64,000 bases of DNA from Erythrobacteraceae bacterium (GTDB lineage: Bacteria; Pseudomonadota; Alphaproteobacteria; Sphingomonadales; Sphingomonadaceae). The stretch's first letter is position 1. Each line of letters begins with the position of its first letter. Of this stretch, positions 9,691 to 18,780 are shown in pieces. A program made the translations under genes and the position numbers. The notes beneath the pieces are model-generated. The model was not told the DNA's origin and made no database searches. It saw only the letters and a list, made by a program, of their open reading frames with translations. Location of the stretch: positions 1 through 64,000 of the forward strand of contig JAIYAM010000035.1 in NCBI GenBank assembly GCA_027489065.1, written 5' to 3'.

Positions 9691-10302
9691 TCAACACAGC
9701 GCCCGTTCGCGCGCGATCATTGCGGCATGGGTGCGGTTTCTCGCGGCCAGCTTGCGGCAGATCGTCTTGACGTGGAGCTTGATCGTCGGCTCGCGCAGGT
9801 TGAGCTCGCGCGCGATCTCCTTGTTCGCCTGGCCAGAGCACAGCCGCGTCAGCACTTCGACCTCGCGGGGGCTCAGCCCCGAAGGTGCCGGCGCCGGGCT
9901 TTGCGAGGGGCGGTGCAGGTCGAGCGGCATGTAGGTCTCGCCTGCCGCCATGAAGCGGATCGCGTTGACCAGCGAGCGCGCGGGCAGCGTCTTGGGCAGG
10001 TAGCCCGCCGCGCCTGCGCCGAGCACCTTGTCCGCGACCCCCGGCGGGGCAAGGCCCGACATCAGCGCGACCGGCTTGCCCTTGCCGGCCGCAATCGCCT
10101 GCTCCAGCCCGGCATAGCCATCCATCCCCGGCATCCCGTAATCGAGCACCACCAGATCATAGGGCGTCTCTGCCGCAGCCATGCTCGCGAGCGCCTCGTG
10201 GAGGTCGGCGACCAGATCGACCGTGAAGCCGCCCTCGGCCTCGAGGAAGGAGCGCAGCACGTCGCGCAGCAATTCGTGGTCGTCGGCAATCAGGATACGC
10301 AT
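9691..10302 (-). CDS. NarL/FixJ-type response regulator (REC-LuxR HTH)
   Basis: A 203-residue two-domain regulator. The N-terminal receiver has acidic residues at positions 7-8 and the phospho-acceptor Asp54 (VVLDYGMPG). The C-terminal LuxR-type helix-turn-helix (about residues 138-200) contains LSPREVEVLTRLCSGQANKE. I reject the 356-residue ORF-track start because the ATG giving MRILIADDHE has a good GAGAGGA ribosome-binding site. It overlaps the 3' end of the hybrid kinase gene by 13 bp, so the two are cotranscribed and probably cognate. The divergent pilin/usher locus is a plausible target, by position only. Confidence 0.9.
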   Translation of the reverse strand: MRILIADDHELLRDVLRSFLEAEGGFTVDLVADLHEALASMAAAETPYDLVVLDYGMPGMDGYAGLEQAIAAGKGKPVALMSGLAPPGVADKVLGAGAAGYLPKTLPARSLVNAIRFMAAGETYMPLDLHRPSQSPAPAPSGLSPREVEVLTRLCSGQANKEIARELNLREPTIKLHVKTICRKLAARNRTHAAMIARERALC

Positions 10303-12788
10303 GCAGTGGTCCTCTCTCGCGCAGCGTCGATCGCGGACGCGGCGGCAGCGGCGAGCTGCGCGGTGCCGGCAGGCTTGCCGAGCACCCCGTCGAACAGCCC
10401 GACCTGTTTCTGATGGAGCTGGTGGATGCGCGGGAGCGCGGTGAGCAGCAGGATCGGCAGGTCCGGGCGCAGCTTGCGCAGCCGGCGCGCAAAATCTGCG
10501 CCGTTCATGCCGGGCATGTCGTAATCGGTGACCACAAGGTCCCACAGGCCCGGATCGTCCCTGATCGCGGTGATCGCGTCGCGCGGGTCGAGGCAGGGGC
10601 CGGGCTCGGCGCCGACCTCCTCGAGCATCGCCACGAGGGTGTCGACCACCGCCGGGTTGTCGTCGACCACCAGCACGGTCTTGCCGGTCAGCGCGGCATT
10701 GAGATCGAACCCGTCGCCCTGCATCGCCCCGTCGCCGGCCTCGGCCTGGAGCGGCCACCACACCTCGAAGATCGTGCCCACGCCGGGCCAGCTCTGGATG
10801 GTCAGCGCGCCGTTGTTACCCGCGATGATCCCGGAGACGACCGCGAGGCCCAGCCCGGTTCCGGCCTCACCCTTGCGGGTGAAGAAGGGCTCGAACACCT
10901 TGCCCAGCTCCTCGGGCTCGATGCCGCAGCCGGTATCGCTGATGCGGATCAGGACGGACGGCACCTTGGGGATGGCGCCGATCACCAGCCTGCCTTCGGG
11001 CACCTGCCACTCGGCGGGAATGACCTCGAGACGGATCCGTCCGGTCTCGGCGGGTCGCAGCGCGTCGCGCGCGTTGAGCACGAGGTTGAGCAGCACCTGA
11101 TTGAGCTCGGTATCGTCGGTCAGCACCATCACCGGCGAACTCGGCACGGAAAGCTCGATGCGGTGGAGCGGATCGGTAAGGGCGGGCGCGGCGAGATCGC
11201 GCACGTCGCGCACCATGCGGGTGAGATCGACGAGCTTGGGATGCGGCACCCGGCGTCCGAGGGTCAGCATCTTCTCGACCAGCCGCGCCGCGGTCGCCGC
11301 TGCCGACTGGATGCGCAAGGCATGATGCGCCACGCGCTGGTCGTTCAGATTGCGGAGCAGTTCGGCGGTGCCGGAAATGGCGGTGATGAGATTGTTGAAA
11401 TCGTGGGCGATCCCGCTCGCCAGCTGGCCGACCACCTCCTGCCGCTGGGCGAGCATCAGCTGTTCGCGAAGGCGCGCCTTCTCGCGTTCCATCGCCCGCC
11501 GGTCTCCCATGTCGCGGGTGACGCAGACGATGCCGTTCTCGGGGCTGAGCGAGAGGGCGATTTCCTGTTCGACCGGGCTGCCGTCGCGCCGCAACCCTTG
11601 CGTCTCGCCGCGCCATTGCCCTTGCGCGAAGAGGATCGGCATGGCGTCCTGCGAGAGGCGCTGCGCCTCGTCCGCATCGTAGAGCACGCTCCACGGCTTT
11701 CCAATCAGCGCCTCGGGGCTGTCATAGCCGAACATCGCCGCGTGGGCGTGGTTCATGAAGATGAAGGCGCCGTCCGCGTCGGTGATCGCGATCCCGTCGT
11801 CCGAGGCCTCGACCGCAGCGAGGTGCCGGGCGAGCCGTGCCTCGGTGGCGGCGCGTTCGGCCTCGGCGGCCCTGCGGGCCGACACATCGCGGATGATCGC
11901 GGCAAAGCCCTCAGGCGCGTTGCCGGCCGCGCCAGCCGCTTCGCCGACGCTGACGCCCTCGCCCTCGCCGGTCCACATGGCAAGGCTGAGTTCGATCGGG
12001 ATTTCGCGCCCGTCCTTGGCGAGCGCGGGGACCTCGACCGTGGTGCCGACCAGCTTCGAAGGCTGGCGGTCGCGCATCCGCGCCACGCCCGCATGGTGCC
12101 CGTGGCGGTGACGGCCCGGAATGATGAGATCGAGCGACTGGCCGATTGCCTCCTCGGCGGTCCAGCCGAACAGCCTCTCGGCCGCGCGGTTCCAGAGCGT
12201 GATGCGGCTGTGCGCATCGGCGCAGACGATCGCATCGCTGGTGGTGCGCCCGATGAGGTCGGCGATGCGCCGCTCCTGCCGGATCTGGCGGCCTTCAAGG
12301 AAGGTGACGACCTGGTTCGCCATCAGCGCGAGGATCGCGCGGTCGTGCTGCGACATCGCCTGGCGCGGCGCGGGGTCGATGACGCACAGCGTGCCGACGC
12401 GGTGCCCGTTGGCAAGGATCAGCGGCGCGCCCGCGTAGAAGCGGATGTGCGGCTCGCCCGTCACCAGCGGGTTTTCGGCAAAGCGCGGGTCGGCGTGCGC
12501 ATCGGGCACCACCATCACGCCCTCGCCCGCGATCGTGTGGGTGCAGAAGCTTTGACTGCGGCAGGTGTGCGTCGCGGCGAGGCCGAAGCGCGACTTGAAC
12601 CACTGCCGCTCGGAATCGACGAGGCTGACGAGCGCGATCTGCGCGTCGAAGCGATCCGCCGCAAGCCGCGTGATGACGTCGAGTTCGGCGTCCGCCGGCG
12701 TGTCGAGCACATCCAGCGCCCGCAGCGCGGCGATCCGTCCGGGCTCGTCTTTTCCCAAGGGGTAAGGCGGGTTGTGGTTCGTGGACAT
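10290..12788 (-). CDS. Hybrid sensor histidine kinase, GAF-PAS-PAS-HisKA-HATPase-REC
   Basis: An 832-residue sensor with no obvious membrane segment, so probably cytoplasmic. Order: GAF domain (about 25-165), PAS (about 175-300), second PAS (about 325-430), HisKA with phospho-acceptor His462 (GIAHDFNN), HATPase with N box around Asn572 and G boxes DTGCGIEPEE and GTGLGLAV, then a C-terminal receiver with Asp755 (VVTDYDMPG). The receiver suggests internal phosphorelay or feedback before transfer to the neighbouring response regulator. The GAF domain resembles those preceding PAS kinases in alphaproteobacteria; its ligand is unknown. It is the first gene of a two-gene operon. Confidence 0.92.
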   Translation of the reverse strand: MSTNHNPPYPLGKDEPGRIAALRALDVLDTPADAELDVITRLAADRFDAQIALVSLVDSERQWFKSRFGLAATHTCRSQSFCTHTIAGEGVMVVPDAHADPRFAENPLVTGEPHIRFYAGAPLILANGHRVGTLCVIDPAPRQAMSQHDRAILALMANQVVTFLEGRQIRQERRIADLIGRTTSDAIVCADAHSRITLWNRAAERLFGWTAEEAIGQSLDLIIPGRHRHGHHAGVARMRDRQPSKLVGTTVEVPALAKDGREIPIELSLAMWTGEGEGVSVGEAAGAAGNAPEGFAAIIRDVSARRAAEAERAATEARLARHLAAVEASDDGIAITDADGAFIFMNHAHAAMFGYDSPEALIGKPWSVLYDADEAQRLSQDAMPILFAQGQWRGETQGLRRDGSPVEQEIALSLSPENGIVCVTRDMGDRRAMEREKARLREQLMLAQRQEVVGQLASGIAHDFNNLITAISGTAELLRNLNDQRVAHHALRIQSAAATAARLVEKMLTLGRRVPHPKLVDLTRMVRDVRDLAAPALTDPLHRIELSVPSSPVMVLTDDTELNQVLLNLVLNARDALRPAETGRIRLEVIPAEWQVPEGRLVIGAIPKVPSVLIRISDTGCGIEPEELGKVFEPFFTRKGEAGTGLGLAVVSGIIAGNNGALTIQSWPGVGTIFEVWWPLQAEAGDGAMQGDGFDLNAALTGKTVLVVDDNPAVVDTLVAMLEEVGAEPGPCLDPRDAITAIRDDPGLWDLVVTDYDMPGMNGADFARRLRKLRPDLPILLLTALPRIHQLHQKQVGLFDGVLGKPAGTAQLAAAAASAIDAARERTTACVS

Positions 12789-13103
12789 GGTCGGCGGACT
12801 TCTCTTTCAGGGGACGCGTGGTTGCCGGGAGAGGGGCAAGCCTGCCCGTCCCACGCGTGTCCTGCTGGCGCAATCCGACCTTATGGCGAGGAAGTCTTAT
12901 CCTTTCGTATAGGTTGCCCTCTCCCTCCGGCGTTTTTGCTAGCCCTGCGGGCGCCCGCGTTAACCCCAAAGCGGCGCCGCGCCATCCTTCCGCCGCGCCG
13001 ACTATCCCCCCGCTCGAATGACAGGCTAGGTCCGGCCCGGCATTGGGGCTGGGCCACGGCAGAACTCGCCGCTGGAATTGACCAGACCAAAAGGACCAAT
13101 GAT
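12789..13103. promoter_or_regulatory. Divergent promoter region between kinase operon and pilin-like locus
   Basis: About 315 bp between divergent genes. The most AT-rich part (about 12885-12915) is the likely promoter zone. AAAAGGACC just before the ATG at 13104 is a strong ribosome-binding site for the pilin-like gene. I see no clear operator repeat, and the ORF-track entries here look like GC-driven noise. Confidence 0.4.
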
Positions 13104-13604
13104 ATGAACAAGATGTTTGCAGTTGCCGGCGTGTTCGCGTCGCTCGCTATCGCCACTTCGGCTCAGGCTGCCGAAATCCCGACCGCCGATGCCGGCGCCG
13201 GTGCCAAGATCGTCGCCCCGCTCGAAATCAGCAACGTCGCCGACCTCTACTTCGGCACGATCGCTCCTTCGACGACCGTCGCCGACCAGGTCGTCGTGAC
13301 CGCTGGCGGCGAGCGCAAGTGCGGCCCGGCCGTGACCTGCCTGACCGCCGACCACACCGCGGCGGCCTTCAAGGTGACCGGCGAAGCCAACGCTTTCTAC
13401 ACCGTCTCGCTCCCCAAGGCGATCAAGATCGTCAACGAGAACGGCAACGCCATGCTCGTGTCCGACTTCTCGGGCTCGAAGGACAAGGGCCAGCTCATCA
13501 AGGGTGAAGACAGCTTCACCGTCGGCGGCACGCTCGACGTGGGCGTCCGTCAGGAAGCCGGCAAGTACACCGGTAGCTTCACCGTCGCGGTGGAATACCA
13601 GTAA
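13104..13604 (+). CDS. DUF4402-type secreted pilin-like protein
   Basis: A 166-residue protein with a clear Sec signal peptide ending in AQAAE (cleavage near residue 22). The mature part is beta-rich with a Cys pair (CGPAVTC) and ends in a strand-like GSFTVAVEYQ, as in DUF4402 proteins, which often accompany chaperone-usher genes. By position (first gene, strong RBS, followed by a hairpin, then chaperone and usher) it is probably the major structural subunit of a surface fibre. The ORF-track version of 1063 residues is an antisense open frame running into this gene; the true start is the ATG after AAAAGGACC. Confidence 0.82.
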   Translation: MNKMFAVAGVFASLAIATSAQAAEIPTADAGAGAKIVAPLEISNVADLYFGTIAPSTTVADQVVVTAGGERKCGPAVTCLTADHTAAAFKVTGEANAFYTVSLPKAIKIVNENGNAMLVSDFSGSKDKGQLIKGEDSFTVGGTLDVGVRQEAGKYTGSFTVAVEYQ

Positions 13605-13626
13605 GCCCTCCGTGGCAGGGGGAGAA

Positions 13627-13672
13627 GGGAGCCGCGCACCCCCAAGCGCGGCTCCCCGATCCCGATTTTTTT
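13627..13672 (+). terminator. Hairpin between pilin-like and chaperone genes (terminator or processing signal)
   Basis: GGGAGCCGCGC (13627-13637) pairs perfectly with GCGCGGCTCCC (13646-13656) around an 8-base loop. Seven T follow at 13666-13672, separated from the stem by nine bases. The T tract is too far away for a textbook intrinsic terminator. Partial termination or 3'-end stabilisation would let the pilin be made in excess over chaperone and usher. Confidence 0.6.
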
Positions 13673-13749
13673 GCTGCCCTACCGCTTCGCTACTTGAGGG
13701 CGTTCCAGCCCCACCCAAGACCACCCCTGCCAATGTGAGGTCTTCCCCC

Positions 13750-14583
13750 ATGCCCCGTTTCCCCCTCGTCGCCGCGCTGATCGCGGCGATCGCCACCCCT
13801 TTGCCTGCCGCCGCCGAGCTGCTCGTCGCCCCGACCCGCGTCGTGCTCAGCCCCAATAACCGCTCCTCCGAGCTGGTGCTCGTCAACAAGGGCAGCGAAA
13901 CCGCCGCCTTCCGCATCAGCATCGAGAACCGCCGGATGCGCGAGGACGGCAGCCTCGAGGACGCCCCCAACGCCGAGGCCGGCGAGCTCTTCGCCGACGA
14001 CAAGCTGCGCTATTCGCCGCGCCAGCTGGTGCTCGAACCCGGCGCGCGCCAGGTCGTGCGCATCATGACGACCTCGCCCGGCGACCTCGCTCCAGGCGAA
14101 TACCGCTCGCACCTGCGCCTCATGTCCGCCCCCGTCAGTGCGGGGACCACCCAGGTCGCAGGCCAGGCGCCGACCGACAACAGCCTCTCGATCGAACTCG
14201 TCGCGATCCGCTCGATCACCATCCCCGTGATCCTGCGCGTGGGCAAGCTCGAGGCGAGCGTCACCATGGACGACGCCGCGATTGCCAAGGACGCGCCCGA
14301 CCAGCTGGTGCTGCGCCTGACCCGCTCGGGCACCCGCTCGACCTATGGCGACGTCAGCTTCACGCCCGAGGGCGCCAAGGAGCCCGTCTGGGTGGTGCGC
14401 GGCGTTGCCATCTACACGCCGAACACCGCGCGCGACGTGGTCATTCCGCTGCCCCCCGAAGTGCGCAAGGCGCTCGCCGGCAAGCAGGTGCGGATCGACT
14501 ACATCTCGACCGACGCCGCGGTCGGTGCGGGCGATCCGGCCAGCGCCGGCAAGCGCCTCGCCACCCTGACCGCGGGCCTCTGA
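13750..14583 (+). CDS. Periplasmic fimbrial-type chaperone (PapD-like)
   Basis: A 277-residue protein with a signal peptide (cleavage near AAAEL, residue 20). The immunoglobulin-like chaperone domain shows the family pattern LLVAPTRVVLSPNNRSSELVLVNKG at the mature N-terminus and a receptor-binding-like segment RQLVLEPGARQVVRIMT. The second domain (about 150-277) is less conserved. It is longer than classical FimC/PapD, as in the non-classical systems of alphaproteobacteria. It would hold subunits of the preceding gene and deliver them to the downstream usher-like protein. Confidence 0.82.
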   Translation: MPRFPLVAALIAAIATPLPAAAELLVAPTRVVLSPNNRSSELVLVNKGSETAAFRISIENRRMREDGSLEDAPNAEAGELFADDKLRYSPRQLVLEPGARQVVRIMTTSPGDLAPGEYRSHLRLMSAPVSAGTTQVAGQAPTDNSLSIELVAIRSITIPVILRVGKLEASVTMDDAAIAKDAPDQLVLRLTRSGTRSTYGDVSFTPEGAKEPVWVVRGVAIYTPNTARDVVIPLPPEVRKALAGKQVRIDYISTDAAVGAGDPASAGKRLATLTAGL

Positions 14584-14617
14584 CCGACGCCGCCGTCCGC
14601 CGCGCAGGTCCTCGCCC

Positions 14618-17218
14618 ATGCCCCGCCCCTCGTCCCGGCCCCGCCGCTGGCTGGCCCTGCTGTGCGCCCTCGCGGCGGCGACAGGGCCTGCCCCGGCGCA
14701 GGCGCAGGATGCCGGAGACAATGGCGGCGTGTTCGACCGCCTGTTCGGCAATGACCCGGCCGCCGAGCGGGCGGGCAAGGCGGCCGACGGCCTCGCGCTC
14801 CCCGCGCTGGTCGCCGATCGCCGGGTGATCGCAGAGGCCCTGCCGCTCCACGACCTGGGCGCCGCGGGCGGCGCCTGCGTCGCGATCCTCCCGCTGCTCG
14901 ATGCGCTGGAGATCGCCCACACCGACGAGGCCGGGGCGATCATTCTCACCCTCCCCGAACCGCGCCGCAAGGTGACCATCCCCGCGGCCGCCGTGCTGCC
15001 GAGCCCGAGCGGCCTGTGCCTGCCGCTGGCCGATGTGCCCGCCTACCTCCCCCTCTCGCTGACCCATGATGCCGTCAGCCAGCGCCTGATCCTCGCCGCC
15101 ACCGCCGCGCTGCCTGTCCTGATGCGGCTGGAGCGCGAGGAGCGCGCAGCGCGGCTCCACCCCGAAACCCTGCGCCCCGCCTTCGCGCTGCTGCCCCGCC
15201 CGAAGCACGCCGCCGAACTGTGGAGCGCCGATCTCGCCGCAGGAATTGGCCTCACCTCGCAGGGCCGCCAGATGTCGGCCGCGATGCTGGCGAGCGGCGG
15301 GTTGTTCGGCCTTGCCGGACGCTTCGGCCTTGCGGTCACGAACGCCGGCCAGCTCACCCCCGGCTTCACCCTGTCCGAGGCGCGCGACACCCCCGACCTC
15401 CTCGGGCCGCTGAAGGCGCGCAGCCTCGCGATCGGCGACATCGCCGCCCCTGCCCAGCCGCTGATCGCCGACAGCCTTTCGGGGCGCGGACTCGTGATCT
15501 CCAGCCGCGCGCCGTGGCGGGCAGACCTCGTCGATACCATCACCCTGACCGGCCCCCTCCCGCAAGGCTGGGAGGCCGAGCTGTGGCACGAGGACAGCCT
15601 CGTCGCCGTCACCCGCGAGGCGGACGCCGCGGGCCAGTGGCAGTTCGGCGACGTGCCGCTCAGGATCGGCGCGAACCGCTGGGTGGTGCGCCTCTACGGC
15701 CCCAATGGCGAGACCGAGGAACAGGTGTTCACGCGCCTCGTCGGCACCGAGATGAACGCCGAGAACGAGGTCGGCTTCACCTTCGGCTTCGTCGACGGCG
15801 GCCGCCCGCTGATGGGCAAGGCGCTCGCCGCGGAGCCCGCCGGGCCGAGCGCCTTTGCCAGCATCGACTACGGCCTCGCGTCCGACGTCACCGCACGGCT
15901 CGACCTGCGGGCGGGGATGACCGGCCAGCCCACCGTGGCGCTCGGCTTCAACGGGTCGCTCGGCGGCGGGCTGTGGGCGGTGACCGGCGCACGCGACCGC
16001 GAGGGCGGGCTGGCCGCGGCGATGAAGCTTGCCCGGCGGATCGGCGCACAGGACGTGACCTTCGACCTTGCCCGTCATGGCCGCGACACCGGCCCCGGCG
16101 TGCCGCCGCTGGTGCGCGAGTTCGCCAGCGTCATGGCGGTGAGCGGACAGGGCCGCATCGGCCTGGGGCGCCTCAGCCTGCCCTGGCAGGCGCGCTACCA
16201 GACCGGCGAATTGCGCAGCGGCAACACCCGCCAGATCGCAGCTGCGCGGCTGGTCTTCCCGATGCCCGACTGGCAGGCCAACTTTGCTTTGGGCGGGGTG
16301 CGCGAGGGCGGCGACGGCTGGCTCCCCACCGCCGCGCTGGGCGTGAGCGCGCGCCACGGCGACTGGCGGCTGCGGAGCGGCATCACCGCATCCTCACGCG
16401 ACAAGTGGCGGATCGACGGCGCCAACCTCAGCGCCGCGCGGCGGGTCGGCGGATCGGGCAACCTCGCGCTCGATCTCGACTGGCAGGCGCAGAGCGGGCG
16501 CGTGGGCGGCGGGGTGACCTATGCCCGCCAGATCGGCCCGCTCGGCCTCAGCGCCACGGCGGGGCGTGACGGCTCGGGCCTGCGCGCCGGGATCGGCCTC
16601 ACCATCGGGCTGTTCCGGGGCCCCGACCGCTGGCGCACCGCGCCCTCGGGGGTCGCCCGCAGCGGTGCGATCATGGCCGACATGTTCGTCGACGAGGACG
16701 GTGACGGGACGCGCGATGCGGACGAGGCCGGAGTTGCAGGCGGACGCTTCATCGTCGGCGCTTCGCTGCGGCGCGAGGAAACCGACGAAGGGGGCCGCGT
16801 GCTGATCGGCGGGATCGCTCCCGGCCCTTCGACCGATATGGAGACGCAGATGTCCTCGCTCACCGACTTCACCTTGCGCCCCGCCCGCCCGGGCGACCGC
16901 CTGGCCCTGCGCCCCGGCGAGGTCCGCCATGTCGCCGTGCCCCTGCGCCCCACGGGCAGCATCGAGGTGCAGGTGGTGCTCGTCGCCGGTGACCAGCGCA
17001 CCCCGCGCTCGGGCGTGCCGGTGGTGCTGCGCGACACGGCAGGCAAGGAGGCGGCGCGCGCGGTCACCGATTTCGAGGGCTTCGTGCTGTTCGAAGGCCT
17101 GCCCTTCGGCACCTACCAAGCCGAGGCGGCGGGGCAGTCCTCGGCGGCGCTCACCGTCTCTCGGGAGCGGTCGGATCAGGCCGCCAAACTGCTGATCGCG
17201 CCTGCTTCGGGCAGCTAA
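14618..17218 (+). CDS. Usher-like outer-membrane assembly protein with C-terminal SdrD/carboxypeptidase-like domains
   Basis: An 866-residue secreted protein with a signal peptide ending AQAQD. The centre (about 190-680) is rich in alternating strands, as expected for an outer-membrane barrel. The C-terminal part carries an EF-hand-like calcium loop (FVDEDGDGTRDADEAGV) typical of SdrD-B-like repeats, then a carboxypeptidase-regulatory-like beta domain (RSGVPVVLRDTAGKEAARAV). Classical ushers are similar in length, but I do not see strong FimD motifs, so the usher role rests on position after a chaperone and on barrel-like composition. It begins 34 bp after the chaperone gene. Confidence 0.6.
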   Translation: MPRPSSRPRRWLALLCALAAATGPAPAQAQDAGDNGGVFDRLFGNDPAAERAGKAADGLALPALVADRRVIAEALPLHDLGAAGGACVAILPLLDALEIAHTDEAGAIILTLPEPRRKVTIPAAAVLPSPSGLCLPLADVPAYLPLSLTHDAVSQRLILAATAALPVLMRLEREERAARLHPETLRPAFALLPRPKHAAELWSADLAAGIGLTSQGRQMSAAMLASGGLFGLAGRFGLAVTNAGQLTPGFTLSEARDTPDLLGPLKARSLAIGDIAAPAQPLIADSLSGRGLVISSRAPWRADLVDTITLTGPLPQGWEAELWHEDSLVAVTREADAAGQWQFGDVPLRIGANRWVVRLYGPNGETEEQVFTRLVGTEMNAENEVGFTFGFVDGGRPLMGKALAAEPAGPSAFASIDYGLASDVTARLDLRAGMTGQPTVALGFNGSLGGGLWAVTGARDREGGLAAAMKLARRIGAQDVTFDLARHGRDTGPGVPPLVREFASVMAVSGQGRIGLGRLSLPWQARYQTGELRSGNTRQIAAARLVFPMPDWQANFALGGVREGGDGWLPTAALGVSARHGDWRLRSGITASSRDKWRIDGANLSAARRVGGSGNLALDLDWQAQSGRVGGGVTYARQIGPLGLSATAGRDGSGLRAGIGLTIGLFRGPDRWRTAPSGVARSGAIMADMFVDEDGDGTRDADEAGVAGGRFIVGASLRREETDEGGRVLIGGIAPGPSTDMETQMSSLTDFTLRPARPGDRLALRPGEVRHVAVPLRPTGSIEVQVVLVAGDQRTPRSGVPVVLRDTAGKEAARAVTDFEGFVLFEGLPFGTYQAEAAGQSSAALTVSRERSDQAAKLLIAPASGS

Positions 17219-17286
17219 ACGCAAATCGCGGGAAAACTCGGGCCAGCGCCTTTGCCGCCCGGGCCCCGCCCCCTAATCGCTTGGGC

Positions 17287-18780
17287 ATGACGGCACGGAT
17301 CGAGATCGGACGCGACCACCAGAGCGGGCAGGCGATCGGCATCGACCTGGCCGAGCTCCTCGCCACGCGCCTGCTGGTGCAGGGCAATTCGGGCTCGGGC
17401 AAATCGCACCTCCTGCGCCGCCTGCTGGAGGAATGCGCGGGCGCAGTCCAACAGATCGTGATCGATCCCGAGGGCGATTTCGTGACCCTCGCCGACGCCT
17501 TCGGCCATGTGGTGATCGACGCGGCGGCCTATTCCCCGCGCGAGATCGAGGCGCTGGCCCTGCGCGTGCGTCAGCACCGCGCCTCGGTGGTGCTGGCGCT
17601 GGACGAGCTCGAGGTCGAGCAGCAGATCCGATGCGCCGCGCTGTTCCTCACCGCCCTGTTCGATGCCCCGCGCGAGCATTGGTACCCCGCGCTGGTGGTG
17701 GTCGACGAGGCGCAGATGTTCGCGCCTGCCGCGGCGGGCGAGATGAACGACGAGGTGCGCAGGCTGACGCTGGCCGCGATGACCAACCTGATGTGCCGGG
17801 GGAGAAAGCGCGGGCTGGCGGGAATTGTCGCCACGCAGCGGCTGGCCAAGCTCGCCAAGAATGTCGCGGCCGAGGCCAGCAACTTCCTGATGGGGCGCAC
17901 TTTTCTCGACATCGACATGCAGCGCGCCGCCGATCTTCTCGGCATGGACCGGCGGCAGGCGGAGCGGATTCGCGATCTCCAGCGCGGGCAGTTCCTCGGC
18001 CTCGGCCCGGCGATTTCGCGGCGGCCCGTGGCGGTCAATGTCGGCGCGGTGCGGACTGCCGGGCGCGGCGGCGGTCAGGGGTTGATCCCGCTTCCCGAAG
18101 CTGCCGAGGGCGCGATGGAGGCGCTGCTGACCGAGCGGCTTGCCGAAGCCGCCGCCGCGCCTCAGCCAGCGCGCCGCCCGGCCCCGCCGCCGGTCCCCAA
18201 GGCCGCCGTGGAGGACGCGATCGCTCACGCCCCCGTGCTGCCGGAGGTCGTTCCTACCGCCGAGGCTCCTCCGGCGCGCTCTCCCGCCCCTCCCCCGCCC
18301 GTCACGCCTCCTGCGGCCCCTTCCCCTTCGGGCGGCCCCGAGGACGTGGTGCGCGAACTGGCGCTGGCCGAGGGCGCGACCTTCCGTCCGGCGGCGGCGC
18401 TGTTCCGTGACTTCGCGGTGCTCTGCCGGCAGCGCGGCATTGCCTCGGCGCATGTCGATCTCGCGCGTTTCCGCCGCCTTTTCGCGTTCGCAATCAGCGG
18501 CTTGGACCGCATCGAAGACACCGCTCGCAGCGCCATCCAGCGGGCGGCAGAGGGGCTCGAGGAGGACCTGCTCGCCCCCTATCTCGCGATCCTCATCGCC
18601 GCCCACACCGGCCACCCCATGCCGGACGAGGAGGAGCTGGGCCGCCTCTACGGCAGCGCTTCCCCGAGCCGGGTTCGGCGGCTGCTCGACCATCTCGAAC
18701 GGCTGGGCCGGATCGTGGTGCGCGAGGAGTTCGGCGGGGAGCGGACGATCACCGTTCCGGCGATACCGGCGGCGGCGTGA
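17287..18780 (+). CDS. HerA/DUF87-type ATPase with C-terminal helical (winged-helix-like) region
   Basis: A 497-residue P-loop ATPase. Walker A is GNSGSGKS at residues 33-40 and Walker B is LVVVDEAQMF near residues 138-147, with the RGRKRGLAGIVATQR segment typical of the FtsK/HerA fold. A Pro/Ala-rich linker (about 290-350) joins a C-terminal helical region resembling a winged helix (SPSRVRRLLDHLERLGRIVV). I start at the ATG rather than the TTG six bases earlier. No NurA nuclease partner is adjacent, so the role (DNA translocation or repair) is unknown. The stop codon directly abuts the second parS palindrome. Confidence 0.8.
   Translation: MTARIEIGRDHQSGQAIGIDLAELLATRLLVQGNSGSGKSHLLRRLLEECAGAVQQIVIDPEGDFVTLADAFGHVVIDAAAYSPREIEALALRVRQHRASVVLALDELEVEQQIRCAALFLTALFDAPREHWYPALVVVDEAQMFAPAAAGEMNDEVRRLTLAAMTNLMCRGRKRGLAGIVATQRLAKLAKNVAAEASNFLMGRTFLDIDMQRAADLLGMDRRQAERIRDLQRGQFLGLGPAISRRPVAVNVGAVRTAGRGGGQGLIPLPEAAEGAMEALLTERLAEAAAAPQPARRPAPPPVPKAAVEDAIAHAPVLPEVVPTAEAPPARSPAPPPPVTPPAAPSPSGGPEDVVRELALAEGATFRPAAALFRDFAVLCRQRGIASAHVDLARFRRLFAFAISGLDRIEDTARSAIQRAAEGLEEDLLAPYLAILIAAHTGHPMPDEEELGRLYGSASPSRVRRLLDHLERLGRIVVREEFGGERTITVPAIPAAA

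Noticed and set aside
10413-13604. 1063-aa plus-strand ORF running through the kinase region into the pilin-like gene
   Set aside because: Its first 900 codons are antisense to the hybrid kinase and are Arg/Gly/His-rich noise. Only the last 166 codons, after AAAAGGACC and ATG, are a real gene.
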